Shown one piece after another: positions 8,977-18,522 of a stretch of DNA of 64,000 nt; the first letter of the stretch is position 1; each line of letters starts with the position of its first letter. The notes beneath the pieces were generated by a model. That model had not been told where the DNA came from. It saw only the letters and a program-made list of their open reading frames with translations, and searched no databases. This stretch comes from Streptacidiphilus sp041262525. Its GTDB lineage: Bacteria > Actinomycetota > Actinomycetes > Streptomycetales > Streptomycetaceae. A program made the position numbers and the translations under genes. Location of the stretch: assembly GCF_041262525.1 (NCBI RefSeq), contig NZ_JBGCCK010000018.1, forward strand, positions 88,822 to 152,821, in the 5' to 3' direction.

Positions 8977-9232
8977 GGGTCTGCCGACCGCTCCGTTCCT
9001 GAGATGTCCAGGCTGCTGCGTTCCTGCTGCGACGAGGGGCGTGCGCACATTGTCCAGTCGTGCGCCATGCTATCGGGCCTACTGGGCCTGACCGGCGTAT
9101 GGACCTGCGGCGAACACGGTGGGAGGCTCCAAAGTACCGCGGGTGACCGACGTCACATTCCGGCTCATTCCCGTTCACCCGGCGCGGCCCCGTGGCGTCT
9201 CTGCAGCGCGCACGCGGGAGGAGATAACGATC

Positions 9233-11377
9233 ATGAGCGACAGGCAGAACACACCAGCGGGAGCCGCCGGCAGGGCACCTTCGGCCGACCGGCCCGAACA
9301 GATCAGGAACGTGGTGCTGGTCGGCCACAGCGGTGCAGGAAAGACCACGATCGCCGAGACCCTCGCCCTGGTCACCGGGGCGATCAACCGGGCCGGGCGA
9401 GTGCAGGACGGCACGACCGTCTCCGACTACGACGAGATCGAGCACCGCACGCAGCGCTCGGTCCAACTCTCCCTCGTCCCGCTGGAACACGCGGGATTCA
9501 AGATCAACCTGCTGGACACGCCCGGCTACGCCGACTTCACCGGCGAGCTGAGGGCCGGGCTGCGGGCCGCCGACGCAGCGCTCTTCGTGGTCCCGGCGAA
9601 CGAGGAGGTCGACGGCGCGACGCGGAGCCTGTGGGATGAGTGCGCGGCCGTGAACATGCCCCGGGCGCTGCTCGTCACCAAGCTGGACACCCCGCAGGCC
9701 GACTTCGACGCCACCGTCGAGCGCTGCCGCTCCGCGTTCGCTCCCGACGCGCCGGACTCCGTCCTCCCGCTCTACCTGCCGCTGCGCTGGGGCGAACTCG
9801 GCCCGGACGGCGAGCGACACGTGTCCGGCCTGATCGGCCTGTTGAGCCGTCACTCCTACGACTACGCGAGCGGCAAGCGCATCGAACGCGACATCGACGC
9901 CGAGCTCGCGGCCGAGGTCGACCCGGCCAGGGAACGGCTGATCGAGGCGGTCATCACCGAGAGCGAGGACGAGTCCCTGATGGACCGCTACCTCGGCGGC
10001 GAGACCATCGACACCAAGACCGTCATCGACGACCTGGAACGCGCGGTCGCCCGCGGCCACTTCCACCCGGTACTGGCGGCCCTGCCGCCCGCCGACGGCT
10101 CACGCGAGGGCGTGGGGACGGCGGAGCTGCTGGAACTGATCACCTCGGCCTTCCCCTCCCCCGTCGAGCACGTCACCCCCCTCCCGGCCGGCGAGGCCGA
10201 CCTGGCCTGCGACCCGGAAGGGCCGCTGGCGGCGCAGGTCCTGAAGGTCACCAGCGACCCGTATGTGGGCCGACTGACCCTGTGCCGGATCTTCTCGGGG
10301 ACGCTGCGGCCGGACGGCCAGGTGCACGTGGGCGACGTTGACGAGCGGGTGGGCGCGCTGAGCTCGCCGTTCGGGAAGACGCTGCGGCCGGTGGCGCAGG
10401 CCGTCGCGGGCGACATCGTCTGCGTCGCGAAACTCGCCCACGGCGCGACGGAGGACACGCTGAGCCAACCAGGCCGGTTGGTGGGCCTCGGGCACTGGGA
10501 CCTGCCGGAACCCCTGCTGCCGGTGGCCATCACCGCCCACAGCAAGGCGGACGAGGACAAGCTCTCGCAGGCGCTGGGACGGCTGTCCGCCGAGGATCCG
10601 ACGCTGCGGCTGGAACAGAACCAGGAGACCCACCAGCTCGTGCTGTGGTGCCTGGGCGAGGCCCACGCGGACGTCCTGCTGGACCGCTTGCGCGGGCGTT
10701 TCGGCGTGCAGATCGACACGGTCGACTACGTCGTCCCGTTCAGGGAGACGATCGCGGCGCCCGCGACGGCGCGCGGCCGCCACGTGAAGCAGTCCGGCGG
10801 GCACGGACAGTACGCGATCTGCGAGATCGAGGTGGAGCCGTTGCCGACGGGCAGCGGCTTCGAGTTCGTCGACAAGGTCGTCGGCGGCTCGGTGCCCAGG
10901 CAGTTCATCCCGTCCGTGGAGAAGGGCGTGCGCGCGCAGTTGGCGCGCGGCGTGGCGGCGGGCTTCCCCGTGGTGGACGTGCGGGTGACGCTGATCGACG
11001 GCAAGGCCCACTCCGTCGACTCCTCCGACGCGGCGTTCCAGACGGCGGGAGCGCTGGCCCTGCGGGAGGCGGCGACGGGCAACGTCCGCCTGCTGGAGCC
11101 GGTGGCCGAGGTGCACGTGCTCGTCCCGGACGAGTACGTGGGCAACGTCCTCAGCGACCTCTCCGGCCGTCGCGGCCGGGTCCTGGGCACGGAGCCTGTC
11201 GGCTCGGGCGGCCGCACGGTGGTGCACGCGGAGGTACCGGAACTGGAAATCGTCCGCTACGCGGTGGACCTCCGCTCCCTGAGCCACGGCGGCGGCAGCT
11301 TTACGCGCGAGTACGCGCGGCACGAACCGCTGCCGGAGGCGATCGCGACGAAGGTGTTCAAAGCCGCAGAGAGGTGA
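9233..11377 (+). CDS. EF-G-like translational GTPase (EF-G2 type)
   Basis: A 714-residue paralogue of elongation factor G. G1 is GHSGAGKTT at about 31-39, G3 is DTPGYADF, and G4 reads TKLD where classical EF-G has NKxD. Domains II-V follow in order (domain II from about 325, EF-G C-terminal domain near the end with the GRRGRVLG loop). It resembles the actinobacterial FusA2/EF-G2 group, for which translocase function is doubtful. GGGAGGAG precedes the chosen ATG; the frame is open for another 38 codons upstream without support. It is divergent from the PIM operon and not beside ribosomal-protein genes, which also argues that it is not the housekeeping fusA. Confidence 0.87.
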   Translation: MSDRQNTPAGAAGRAPSADRPEQIRNVVLVGHSGAGKTTIAETLALVTGAINRAGRVQDGTTVSDYDEIEHRTQRSVQLSLVPLEHAGFKINLLDTPGYADFTGELRAGLRAADAALFVVPANEEVDGATRSLWDECAAVNMPRALLVTKLDTPQADFDATVERCRSAFAPDAPDSVLPLYLPLRWGELGPDGERHVSGLIGLLSRHSYDYASGKRIERDIDAELAAEVDPARERLIEAVITESEDESLMDRYLGGETIDTKTVIDDLERAVARGHFHPVLAALPPADGSREGVGTAELLELITSAFPSPVEHVTPLPAGEADLACDPEGPLAAQVLKVTSDPYVGRLTLCRIFSGTLRPDGQVHVGDVDERVGALSSPFGKTLRPVAQAVAGDIVCVAKLAHGATEDTLSQPGRLVGLGHWDLPEPLLPVAITAHSKADEDKLSQALGRLSAEDPTLRLEQNQETHQLVLWCLGEAHADVLLDRLRGRFGVQIDTVDYVVPFRETIAAPATARGRHVKQSGGHGQYAICEIEVEPLPTGSGFEFVDKVVGGSVPRQFIPSVEKGVRAQLARGVAAGFPVVDVRVTLIDGKAHSVDSSDAAFQTAGALALREAATGNVRLLEPVAEVHVLVPDEYVGNVLSDLSGRRGRVLGTEPVGSGGRTVVHAEVPELEIVRYAVDLRSLSHGGGSFTREYARHEPLPEAIATKVFKAAER

Positions 11378-11386
11378 CCAGAGGTA

Positions 11387-11514
11387 GTTGCACTACCCAG
11401 GGGCGCGGGGAACTGCGCGACAAGCCACCCCAGGTGGTGAGTCCCCGAACGAGCAGGGCCATCCGCACAGGGTGGTTTCTCGCGCAGTTCCCCGCGCCCC
11501 TGAGGTAGTGCAAC
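11387..11514. repeat. Long inverted-repeat intergenic element, copy 2
   Basis: The cleanest copy. Arms GTTGCACTACC / GGTAGTGCAAC at the ends and AGGGGCGCGGGGAACTGCGC / GCGCAGTTCCCCGCGCCCCT inside, then GCCACCC / GGGTGGT, surround a core with CCGAACGAGCAGGGCCATCC. It lies between two convergent genes, and the right edge abuts the stop codon of the DCC gene. A transcript in either direction could form a very long hairpin, so a bidirectional terminator is plausible. Confidence 0.9.
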
Positions 11515-11927
11515 TAACGCGGCAAGGCACAGGCGGGCGTGCCGCCTGGGAGGCGGTGGCGGTTCACGGCGACGAGACGGTAGAGCGCTGCCATGGCGAC
11601 GCGGACACCCGGCAGCAGCGCGACAGCGCCCAGCACGTTCCACGGGAGCCGCTGAGTACGCAACAGCAGCCGCGCCGCCGCAGCCGCGCCGCCGTATGCC
11701 TTGCCCGAGGGGGTGATCCAGACGATCTCGCGCTCCACCCGCTCCGGGGTCACCGCCCCCGCGGTGAACTTGCCCAGCGCGTCCAGGTCCGCGAACTGGA
11801 ACGGGATCGACGCCCAGCCGTCCGTCCCGAGAACCCGCTCCGCCGTCCGCAAGGACGACGTGCAGAAGGCGCAGTCGCCGTCGTAGACCAGGACCGGCGT
11901 GCCCGCAGTGATCTCCATACACCCCAT
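11514..11927 (-). CDS. DCC-family thiol-disulfide oxidoreductase-like protein (DUF393)
   Basis: A 137-residue protein with the DUF393 signature VLVYDGDCAFCTSS near the N-terminus (Cys-x-x-Cys after Asp-Gly-Asp). The family is predicted to be thioredoxin-like, but its substrates are largely unknown. The C-terminal GVRVAMAALYRLVAVNRHRL segment is also typical. Two ATGs (11,927 and 11,918) are possible; neither has a strong ribosome-binding site, so the first nine bases are uncertain. Divergent from the next gene. Confidence 0.82.
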   Translation of the reverse strand: MGCMEITAGTPVLVYDGDCAFCTSSLRTAERVLGTDGWASIPFQFADLDALGKFTAGAVTPERVEREIVWITPSGKAYGGAAAAARLLLRTQRLPWNVLGAVALLPGVRVAMAALYRLVAVNRHRLPGGTPACALPR

Positions 11928-12039
11928 TGTCGCAGGTCCCACGGAGGTCGCACTCGCCGAACCCGCTGACATGGCGTGATCCACGGAGATACGCTGACAG
12001 CGCACGAGCGTTGACGGACGTTCAGGGAGGAGACGCGCC

Positions 12040-13671
12040 GTGACGATGAGCGACCTCGGGCCGCAGATTCTGCGCACCGACCCGTCACCCAGCTCGGGGG
12101 CGACCACCTCCCTCTCCTCCATGGCCTACCGCGACGGGGACTACGAGGCCCTGGTCAACCTCCACCCCGAGATCACGCACAAGGCCGGCAAGATCAAGCT
12201 GCTCTCCCCCAACCTGGGCGAGGCCTTCTGCGAGGCCCTGATCGCCCGCACGCTCGGGGCCAAGCGCAAGCCCATCGTGCCGTCCTACGGCGCCACCCCG
12301 CGCATCGTCGTCGAGCACTGTCTCGAGGCCGAGGACGTCCGGCACCAGCGCGACAAGCGGCTGACCCTGGTGGCCCTCGTCTTCGGTCTCATCTTCCTGC
12401 CCGGCACGCTGCTCTGGCTCGCCGTCTTCGAGATCGCCCGCCGCTCCCCCGCCAAGAACCGGGAGTTCTACCAGAGCGTCGGCCTCATGGTCGTCGTGGT
12501 GATCGCCGCGATCCTCGCCTGGCGGCCGGGCGGGGCCACCGGGCTGTGGGGGCAGTACCTGCGGATCATGACGATCGTGCCGCTGGTCGGCTGGTATCTC
12601 GCCCGGCGCATCTGCCTGGGCAACTCGGAGAAGCTGCGGGCCCGTTGGGGCGCCCTGCTGGAGGGCGGCGCGGCCGGCCCGCTGGTCCCGGGCGCGGTGC
12701 CCAAGGGGCCGGACGACCACAAGGCCGAGAACCAGCGCAAGCAGCTGAGCAGACTGCTCTCCGAGCAGGAGACGAACGTCGTCCACTACGCGGGCAGCAA
12801 GGGCATCCTGGGCCTTGGCCAGCGCTGGGCGCTGTGGACGCTGGCCGAGCAACTCACCCCGGCCGAGGGCCACAAGGAGCTGCGGCCGTTCCACAACTTC
12901 GACCTGATCCGCAAGATCGAGGAGCGGCTGCACCTGCTCGGCCGCAGCGTCGTGGACAAGGGCGGCATCCCCGGCGTCCGGGTGGACCACTGGGTGGTGC
13001 TGCCGATCGGCGAGGGCGCGGACGAGATCGCCCGCCCCAGCGGGCCGGACATGGACGGCGACCGGATGCGCGCCTCGTCCGTCGCCGACCTGGCCAACAA
13101 GCAGACCTTCGGCGAGGGCCCGCGCCACTACCTGGGCACGCAGTTCACGCTCTGGAACGGCCAGCTGATCGTGACGCTGATGACCAGCGTCAGCGTGCTC
13201 TCCGACACGCTGCGGATAGAGATCAGCGGCCACGCGCTCGGCCCGCTGCCCCCGCTCTTCGGCGCGAAGCCGAAGGCGCCGGAGAAGCAGGTGCAGAAGA
13301 CCGGCAAGTTCTGGGAGGAGAAGACGATCACCCTCCCCATCGTCACCAACGCGGAGGTCGTCCGGCTCGCGGTCCGTGCGCCGTTCACCTGGAGCCAGGG
13401 CCTGCTCAACTGGCTCGGCGGCTCGATCAAGCTGCCGGAGCCGTTCGGCATCCGCTCGGCCTGGACGACCCGCCCGTGGACTCACCGCTTCATGGCCGAC
13501 GACGCGATCCGCGTCGCCACGCCGGTGCTGCGCGCGGTCCACGACGCGACGATGGACATGCTCGCCGACCACGACGTGGACCTCGAACGCTTCCTCGCCC
13601 GCTCGCAGTTCCTCAGCACCGAGGTGCAGACCATCCGCCCGTTCAAGGCGGACGTGTACGAGGCGGACTGA
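12040..13671 (+). CDS. Large conserved membrane protein of unknown function
   Basis: A 543-residue protein with two or three membrane helices near the N-terminal third (about 105-130, VALVFGLIFLPGTLLWLAVF; about 146-163, GLMVVVVIAAILAW; about 175-193) and a long cytoplasmic-looking remainder rich in charged residues. I do not recognise catalytic motifs. GGGAGGAG seven bases before the GTG at 12,040 supports that start. As I recall, homologues sit at this place, between the EF-G paralogue and the HIT/thrS genes, in streptomycetes, so it is probably a core streptomycete gene. Convergent with the HIT gene (6 bp apart). Confidence 0.8.
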   Translation: MTMSDLGPQILRTDPSPSSGATTSLSSMAYRDGDYEALVNLHPEITHKAGKIKLLSPNLGEAFCEALIARTLGAKRKPIVPSYGATPRIVVEHCLEAEDVRHQRDKRLTLVALVFGLIFLPGTLLWLAVFEIARRSPAKNREFYQSVGLMVVVVIAAILAWRPGGATGLWGQYLRIMTIVPLVGWYLARRICLGNSEKLRARWGALLEGGAAGPLVPGAVPKGPDDHKAENQRKQLSRLLSEQETNVVHYAGSKGILGLGQRWALWTLAEQLTPAEGHKELRPFHNFDLIRKIEERLHLLGRSVVDKGGIPGVRVDHWVVLPIGEGADEIARPSGPDMDGDRMRASSVADLANKQTFGEGPRHYLGTQFTLWNGQLIVTLMTSVSVLSDTLRIEISGHALGPLPPLFGAKPKAPEKQVQKTGKFWEEKTITLPIVTNAEVVRLAVRAPFTWSQGLLNWLGGSIKLPEPFGIRSAWTTRPWTHRFMADDAIRVATPVLRAVHDATMDMLADHDVDLERFLARSQFLSTEVQTIRPFKADVYEAD

Positions 13672-13677
13672 GGGACG

Positions 13678-14226
13678 TCAGCTCTCGGGCCAGGCGTCGG
13701 CGATCAGCTTGCGGGTGTCGCCGAGCATCTGCGGCAGCACCTTCACCTGCCCGACGACGGGCATGAAGTTGGTGTCGCCGCCCCAGCGCGGGACGACGTG
13801 CTGGTGCAGGTGCGCGGCGATGCCGGCGCCGCCGGCGCTGCCCTGGTTGATGCCGATGTTGAAGCCGTGCGCGCCGGAGGCCGCGCGCAGCGCGGTCATC
13901 GCCTGCTTGGTCAGCTCGGCGATCTCGACCGTCTCCTCCAGTGTGAGATCGGTGTAGTCGGCGACGTGCCGGTACGGGACGGCCATCAAGTGGCCGCCGT
14001 TGTAGGGGTACTTGTTCAGCACCGCGTAGGCATGCACACCGCGACGGACGATCAGGCCGTCCTCGTCGCTCATCGCCGGGATCGCGCAGAACGGGCAGCC
14101 GTCGTCGGGCGCGGGGCCTGTCGGCTTGGACTCGCCCTGGATGTATGCCATCCGGTGCGGGGTCCACAGGCGTCCGAATCCGTCGGGAATGCCCGCTCCG
14201 TGCTGCTGCTCCGGCTCCGTCGTCAT
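13678..14226 (-). CDS. HIT-family nucleotide hydrolase/AP4A phosphorylase-like
   Basis: The 182-residue product holds the histidine triad HLHQHVV near the C-terminal third, and CPFCAI near residue 45 as in zinc-containing HIT proteins. The mycobacterial gene in the same position (thrS-HIT-pgsA) encodes an AP4A phosphorylase, so a dinucleoside-polyphosphate substrate is plausible. The ATG at 14,224-14,226 lies seven bases after TATGCT, fitting a leaderless transcript; an upstream ATG overlaps that -10 and is less likely. Confidence 0.88.
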   Translation of the reverse strand: MTTEPEQQHGAGIPDGFGRLWTPHRMAYIQGESKPTGPAPDDGCPFCAIPAMSDEDGLIVRRGVHAYAVLNKYPYNGGHLMAVPYRHVADYTDLTLEETVEIAELTKQAMTALRAASGAHGFNIGINQGSAGGAGIAAHLHQHVVPRWGGDTNFMPVVGQVKVLPQMLGDTRKLIADAWPES

Positions 14227-14233
14227 GCTGATC

Positions 14234-14239
14234 AGCATA
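14234..14239 (-). promoter_or_regulatory. Probable -10 of a leaderless HIT-gene promoter
   Basis: TATGCT on the minus strand is followed by GATCAGC and then the ATG. Seven-base spacing implies transcription starting at the start codon. No ribosome-binding site is present for either possible ATG, which supports the leaderless reading. Confidence 0.45.
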
Positions 14240-14301
14240 GGCGGAAGGGCGGTCCCACCGGGACCGCCCTCACACCACAAGACAAGGTCACACCTGGCCC
14301 C

Positions 14302-16278
14302 TCAGACCTGGACCCGGCGCTCCACCACGTCGACCAGCTCGGCCAGCGCGTCCGCGCGGCTGATGCCGTTCTTCTGCGAGCCGTCGCGGTAGCGGAAGGA
14401 GACCGTGCCGGCCGCCATGTCCTCGTCCCCGACGATGACCATGAAGGGGACCTTGTTCCGCTGCTGGTTGCGGATCTTCTTCTGCATCCGCTCCGAGGAG
14501 GCGTCGACGTCGACGCGCAGGCCCTTGGCCTTCGCCTCCTTGGCGAAGTCCTGCAGGTACTCGATATGCGCGTCGCCGATCGGGATGCCGACCGCCTGGA
14601 CCGGGGCGAGCCACGGCGGCATCGCGCCGGCGTAGTGCTCCAGCATGACCGCGAAGAACCGCTCGATCGAACCGAACAGCGCGCGGTGGATCATCACCGG
14701 CCGCTGGCGCGAGCCGTCCGCCGCCGTGTACTGGAGGTCGAAGCGCTCCGGCAGGTTGAAGTCGACCTGGATCGTCGACATCTGCCAAGTGCGGCCGATC
14801 GCGTCCTTGACCTGGACGGAGATCTTCGGGCCGTAGAACGCCGCGCCCCCCGGGTCAGGGACCAGCGGGAGATTCTGCTTCTCGGCGGCCTTGCGCAGCG
14901 TCTCGGTCGCCTCCTCCCAGACCTCGTCGGAGCCGATGTACTTCTCCGGGTCCTTGGTGGAGAGCTCCAGGTAGAAGTCGGTCAGGCCGTAGTCGCGCAG
15001 CAGGTCCAGCACGAAGGTCAGCAGCGAGTCGAGCTCGTCCGCCATCTGCTCCTTGGTGCAGTAGATGTGCGCGTCGTCCTGGGTGAAGCCGCGGGCGCGG
15101 GTCAGGCCGTGGACGACACCCGACTTCTCGTACCGGTACACCGTGCCGAACTCGAACAGGCGCAGCGGCAGCTCACGGTAGGAGCGCCCCCGGGCATCGA
15201 AGATCAGGTTGTGCATCGGGCAGTTCATGGGCTTGAGGTAGTAGTCCACGCCCTCGTCGAGCTGCATGGGCGGGTACATGCCGTCGGCGTACCAGTCCAG
15301 GTGGCCCGACTTCTCGAACAGCGTGCCCTTCGTCGCGTGCGGGCTGTAGACGAACTCGTAGCCCGCCTCCTCGTGCCGCTTACGCGAGTAGTCCTCCATG
15401 GCGCGGCGGATGATGCCGCCCTTGGGGTGGAAGACCGCGAGGCCGGAGCCGATCTCCTCGGGGATCGAGAAGAGGTCTAGCTCGGCGCCGAGCTTGCGGT
15501 GGTCGCGCTTCTCGGCCTCGACCAGGAAGTCGAGGTACGACTTCAGCTCGTCCTTGGACGGCCAGGCGGTGCCGTAGATGCGCTGCAGCATCGGGTTCTT
15601 CTCGCTGCCGCGCCAGTACGCGGCGGCGTTGCGCATCAGCTTGAAGGCCGGGATCAGCCGGGTGCTGGGCAGGTGCGGGCCGCGGCAGAGGTCCTTCCAG
15701 CACAGCTCGCCGGTCTTGGCGTCGATGTTGTCGTAGATCGTCAGCTCGCCGCCGCCGACCTCGACGTTCGCGCCGTCCTCGCTGCTGGCCGAGCCCTTGA
15801 GGCCGATCAGTTCCAGCTTGTAGGGCTCGCTCGCGAGCTCCTCGCGGGCGGCGTCCTCGGTCACGACGCGGCGCTCGAAGCGCTGTCCGCGCTTCTGGAT
15901 CTCCTGCATCTTCTTCTCGATGACCTTGAGGTCATCGGGGGTGAACGGCTTCTCGACGTCGAAGTCGTAGTAGAAGCCGTCCTTGATGGGCGGGCCGATG
16001 CCGAGCTTCGCGTCGGGGAAGCACTCCTGGACGGCCTGGGCCATCACGTGTGCGGTGGAGTGGCGCAGGATGTTGAGGCCGTCCTCGCTGGTGATCTCCA
16101 CCGGCTCGACCTCGTCGCCGTCGCGCAGCTCGTAGCTGAGGTCCTTGAGCTCGCCGCCGACCTTGGCGGCGATGACGGCGCGCTCGCCGTCGAAGAGCTG
16201 GGCGGCCGTCGTGCCCGTCGTCACCACGCGGTCTTCCCGATCGGGTTCGCGACTGATGACCACACGGACGTCCGACAC
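14302..16278 (-). CDS. thrS: Threonyl-tRNA synthetase
   Basis: The class II synthetase that charges tRNA-Thr. 658 residues, in order: TGS domain (about 1-65), editing-domain SAD region (about 90-220, with HSTAHVMAQAV), catalytic core with the zinc-binding MNCPMHN motif, motif 2 and motif 3, and the C-terminal anticodon domain. GTG 16,278 is preceded by AGGAGAG. No T-box-like leader is apparent in the 90-bp upstream gap. It precedes the HIT gene by 75 bp. Confidence 0.97.
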   Translation of the reverse strand: MSDVRVVISREPDREDRVVTTGTTAAQLFDGERAVIAAKVGGELKDLSYELRDGDEVEPVEITSEDGLNILRHSTAHVMAQAVQECFPDAKLGIGPPIKDGFYYDFDVEKPFTPDDLKVIEKKMQEIQKRGQRFERRVVTEDAAREELASEPYKLELIGLKGSASSEDGANVEVGGGELTIYDNIDAKTGELCWKDLCRGPHLPSTRLIPAFKLMRNAAAYWRGSEKNPMLQRIYGTAWPSKDELKSYLDFLVEAEKRDHRKLGAELDLFSIPEEIGSGLAVFHPKGGIIRRAMEDYSRKRHEEAGYEFVYSPHATKGTLFEKSGHLDWYADGMYPPMQLDEGVDYYLKPMNCPMHNLIFDARGRSYRELPLRLFEFGTVYRYEKSGVVHGLTRARGFTQDDAHIYCTKEQMADELDSLLTFVLDLLRDYGLTDFYLELSTKDPEKYIGSDEVWEEATETLRKAAEKQNLPLVPDPGGAAFYGPKISVQVKDAIGRTWQMSTIQVDFNLPERFDLQYTAADGSRQRPVMIHRALFGSIERFFAVMLEHYAGAMPPWLAPVQAVGIPIGDAHIEYLQDFAKEAKAKGLRVDVDASSERMQKKIRNQQRNKVPFMVIVGDEDMAAGTVSFRYRDGSQKNGISRADALAELVDVVERRVQV

Positions 16279-16369
16279 CGGACTCTCCTGACTCTCGGTT
16301 CCTCATGAGGGGCAGCGGGACCGCTGCGATCACGATGGTACCGACCCGGGGACCGCCCTCGCGCAGGCA

Positions 16370-17710
16370 TTACCCCGCGTCGTCGGCTCCGTCGGCCTCG
16401 TCCGGTCCGTCCTCGCCCTCCCCCGCGCCCCGGAAGCCGGTAGCGCGCAGCCGCAGCGTCTTGGCGAGGCGGTCGCGGTCGGCGTCGTCCAGCGCCACGA
16501 CCGAGACCTCCCTGGCCCCGCTGATGCGGCGGAAGCCGCCCTTGCGTTCCAGCAGTCCGCGCAGCCGGACGGGCGTCCCGTCCAGGTGGGCTCCGACGGC
16601 GGTGCGGTAGTCGGCGTCGCCGAGGCGGACCCGGACCTCGTCGACCTCGGCGCCGGTGAGGACGCGGAGCCGGACGACGCCCTCGCCGCCGGGCACGGCG
16701 CGCTTGAGGCGGATCACGGCGCCGGTCAGCTCGACCTGGACGGCGGGCTCGCTGCGTTCGAGCTGCTCGGCGGCGGCCTCCAGGGCGGGCAGGTCGCCCG
16801 GGGAGAACTCGATGAGCAGCCGCCGGTTGCCGAAGCCGTGCGGCACCCCGACCGCGGCGGACCAGTGCAGCGTGACCGTCGCGCCCTCGCTGCCGCGGAC
16901 CAGTTGCACGACGGCGCTGATCAGCTCGCGGCTGAGGCCGAGCCGCACGCCGTTGTCGAAGGCGTCGGTGCGGCCGGTGGCGCGTTGCAGGTCGACGGCC
17001 TCGCGCAGCGCTTCGAGGGCGAGCACCAGCGTGGTGGCGGTGTGGCGGTCGGCGGGCGCGGGGCTGTAGGCGGTGAGCAGCCCGGCGCCGGTGCCGGGCG
17101 CGACGACCAGGACACGATCGAGGAAGTCGGCGGCGTAGCCGTCGAGGCGGGCGCCGAAGTACGCGGCCCGTGTCTGGCCGGCCTTGGCGGCGGCGGCGAG
17201 CATGGCGCTGGCGGCGGCGCGCAGTTCGGCCTCCGCGCCCCAGGGCACGGCTCCGCCGACGCCGGGCACCTCGCGCCGCCAGTGGATCTCGTCCCCAGGC
17301 ACGAGCAGGGCCGCGAGGATCGCGCGGGCGGACGGGACGCCGGAGCGGGCGAGGGTGCTCAGCGCCTCGTCGAGCAGCTCGAGACTGTCGTCGAAGGCGC
17401 GGTCGGCGGGGACGAGGAGGCTGGTGTCGGGCTCGCGGTCCTCGGGTGGCGCCCAGCGGCTGTAGCGGCCCTGCGCGCCGCCGCGGCGGACCCAGCCGTG
17501 GCGGGCGAGCAGGGTGGTGAGCACATCCGGGTCGACCCTGGCCGGGTCGGGCAGCACGACCTCGGCGAGGTGGGGGTCGGCGAGGTGGGGAGCGTGAGAG
17601 GGGGGCGCGTCGGGATCAGCGAGAGGCGTGCGGCCGCCTCTCGCGCGCAGGGCTCCGCGTGCGACGGGGGTCACCGCATCTGCCGGGGTGTCACGCCGCC
17701 TGGCTGTCAC
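16370..17710 (-). CDS. Conserved hypothetical protein
   Basis: A 446-residue protein, soluble by appearance, with no catalytic motif that I recognise. It is rich in Ala, Arg and Leu, with a mid-region RAAYFGARLDGYAADFLDRV and a C-terminal acidic tail (GEDGPDEADGADDAG). GTG 17,710 with GGGAGGG in front is preferred over the longer frame. It follows the DUF4365 gene by 43 bp on the same strand, so the two may be an operon. Function unknown. Confidence 0.7.
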   Translation of the reverse strand: MTARRRDTPADAVTPVARGALRARGGRTPLADPDAPPSHAPHLADPHLAEVVLPDPARVDPDVLTTLLARHGWVRRGGAQGRYSRWAPPEDREPDTSLLVPADRAFDDSLELLDEALSTLARSGVPSARAILAALLVPGDEIHWRREVPGVGGAVPWGAEAELRAAASAMLAAAAKAGQTRAAYFGARLDGYAADFLDRVLVVAPGTGAGLLTAYSPAPADRHTATTLVLALEALREAVDLQRATGRTDAFDNGVRLGLSRELISAVVQLVRGSEGATVTLHWSAAVGVPHGFGNRRLLIEFSPGDLPALEAAAEQLERSEPAVQVELTGAVIRLKRAVPGGEGVVRLRVLTGAEVDEVRVRLGDADYRTAVGAHLDGTPVRLRGLLERKGGFRRISGAREVSVVALDDADRDRLAKTLRLRATGFRGAGEGEDGPDEADGADDAG

Positions 17711-17753
17711 GCCTGCCCTCCCGCGCCGGTGGGGTGCCCGTGATCGAGGTCGA

Positions 17754-18311
17754 TCATGGCCGGTCGCCCGCCCCCACACGCGCCATGATGGCGCACAGGG
17801 CGCGGTCATCGAAGACCTGCTGAGTCGGTATCCGGACATTCGTCCGCCGTCGGCCGGTGACGGCGTGCCCTGCCAGATTGACCCAGTAGCAGCAGTGGCG
17901 CAGTTCGAGCCGGTCGGGCTGGGCCAGCAGCCACTGGTCGACCTCGCGCGGCACCAGCATGACCACCAGGATCTTGTGCACGGCGACCCGGGGGTGGGCG
18001 AGTTTGCGCAGGTGGTTGTTGTCGAGGGTGAAACTGAAGGAGGGTCCGGCCGGGTTCGGCGCGATCTGGTACGTGCACTTCAGCTGGACCTTGATGGTGA
18101 CCTCGTCGTCCTCCGTGTGCGCGGAACTGCCGTGGCTGAGATGCCAGTCGATCCCGTTGTCGGGGAAGGGTGAGGCCAGCGCGCAGCCTGCGGCGGCCGC
18201 CACGGCGTGGAGGTAGCCGACCTGGAGTGTCTCCATGCAGGAGGTGACGGCCAGTTGGCCGCGCAGCGTGTGCCCGTCCGGTGCCACCGGCTCGGGCAGG
18301 GAAAAGGCCAT
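17754..18311 (-). CDS. DUF4365 (PD-(D/E)XK nuclease-like) protein
   Basis: A 185-residue protein that fits DUF4365, a family predicted to share the PD-(D/E)XK nuclease fold. The candidate active-site pattern is visible as GIDWHL followed by VTIKVQLKCT (Asp, then QxK). Whether it cuts nucleic acid is unknown. Start MAFSLPEP at 18,311 has only a weak ribosome-binding site; the frame is open for another 42 codons upstream. It is divergent from a DnaQ-type exonuclease. Confidence 0.75.
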   Translation of the reverse strand: MAFSLPEPVAPDGHTLRGQLAVTSCMETLQVGYLHAVAAAAGCALASPFPDNGIDWHLSHGSSAHTEDDEVTIKVQLKCTYQIAPNPAGPSFSFTLDNNHLRKLAHPRVAVHKILVVMLVPREVDQWLLAQPDRLELRHCCYWVNLAGHAVTGRRRTNVRIPTQQVFDDRALCAIMARVGAGDRP

Positions 18312-18522
18312 CGGTGCCGCTCTCGGGTCAGTGTGACGGACACGCCCGCCCGATCCGGACACCCCGTCAGTTTCGGTCTTTCCATGGCTGGATACGACGA
18401 AACAAGCTCGTCGGTTCCATGAGGATTGAATGCGCAAAGTGACCGGGTATCACCCGATCGTGAGCACTGTCGGCATCGGCCGTGGTGAGCGGGGCAGGGA
18501 AGCGGAAGGGCGGGAGACGGGG

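Noticed and set aside
8546..10066. Long minus-strand frame opposite the EF-G-like gene
   Set aside because: Antisense shadow of a strongly coding high-GC gene; the composition is low-complexity Asp/Gly/Arg/Val and has no domain.
16279..16369. T-box leader upstream of thrS
   Set aside because: The gap is too short and lacks a T-box sequence; actinobacterial T-boxes are mostly found at other synthetase genes.
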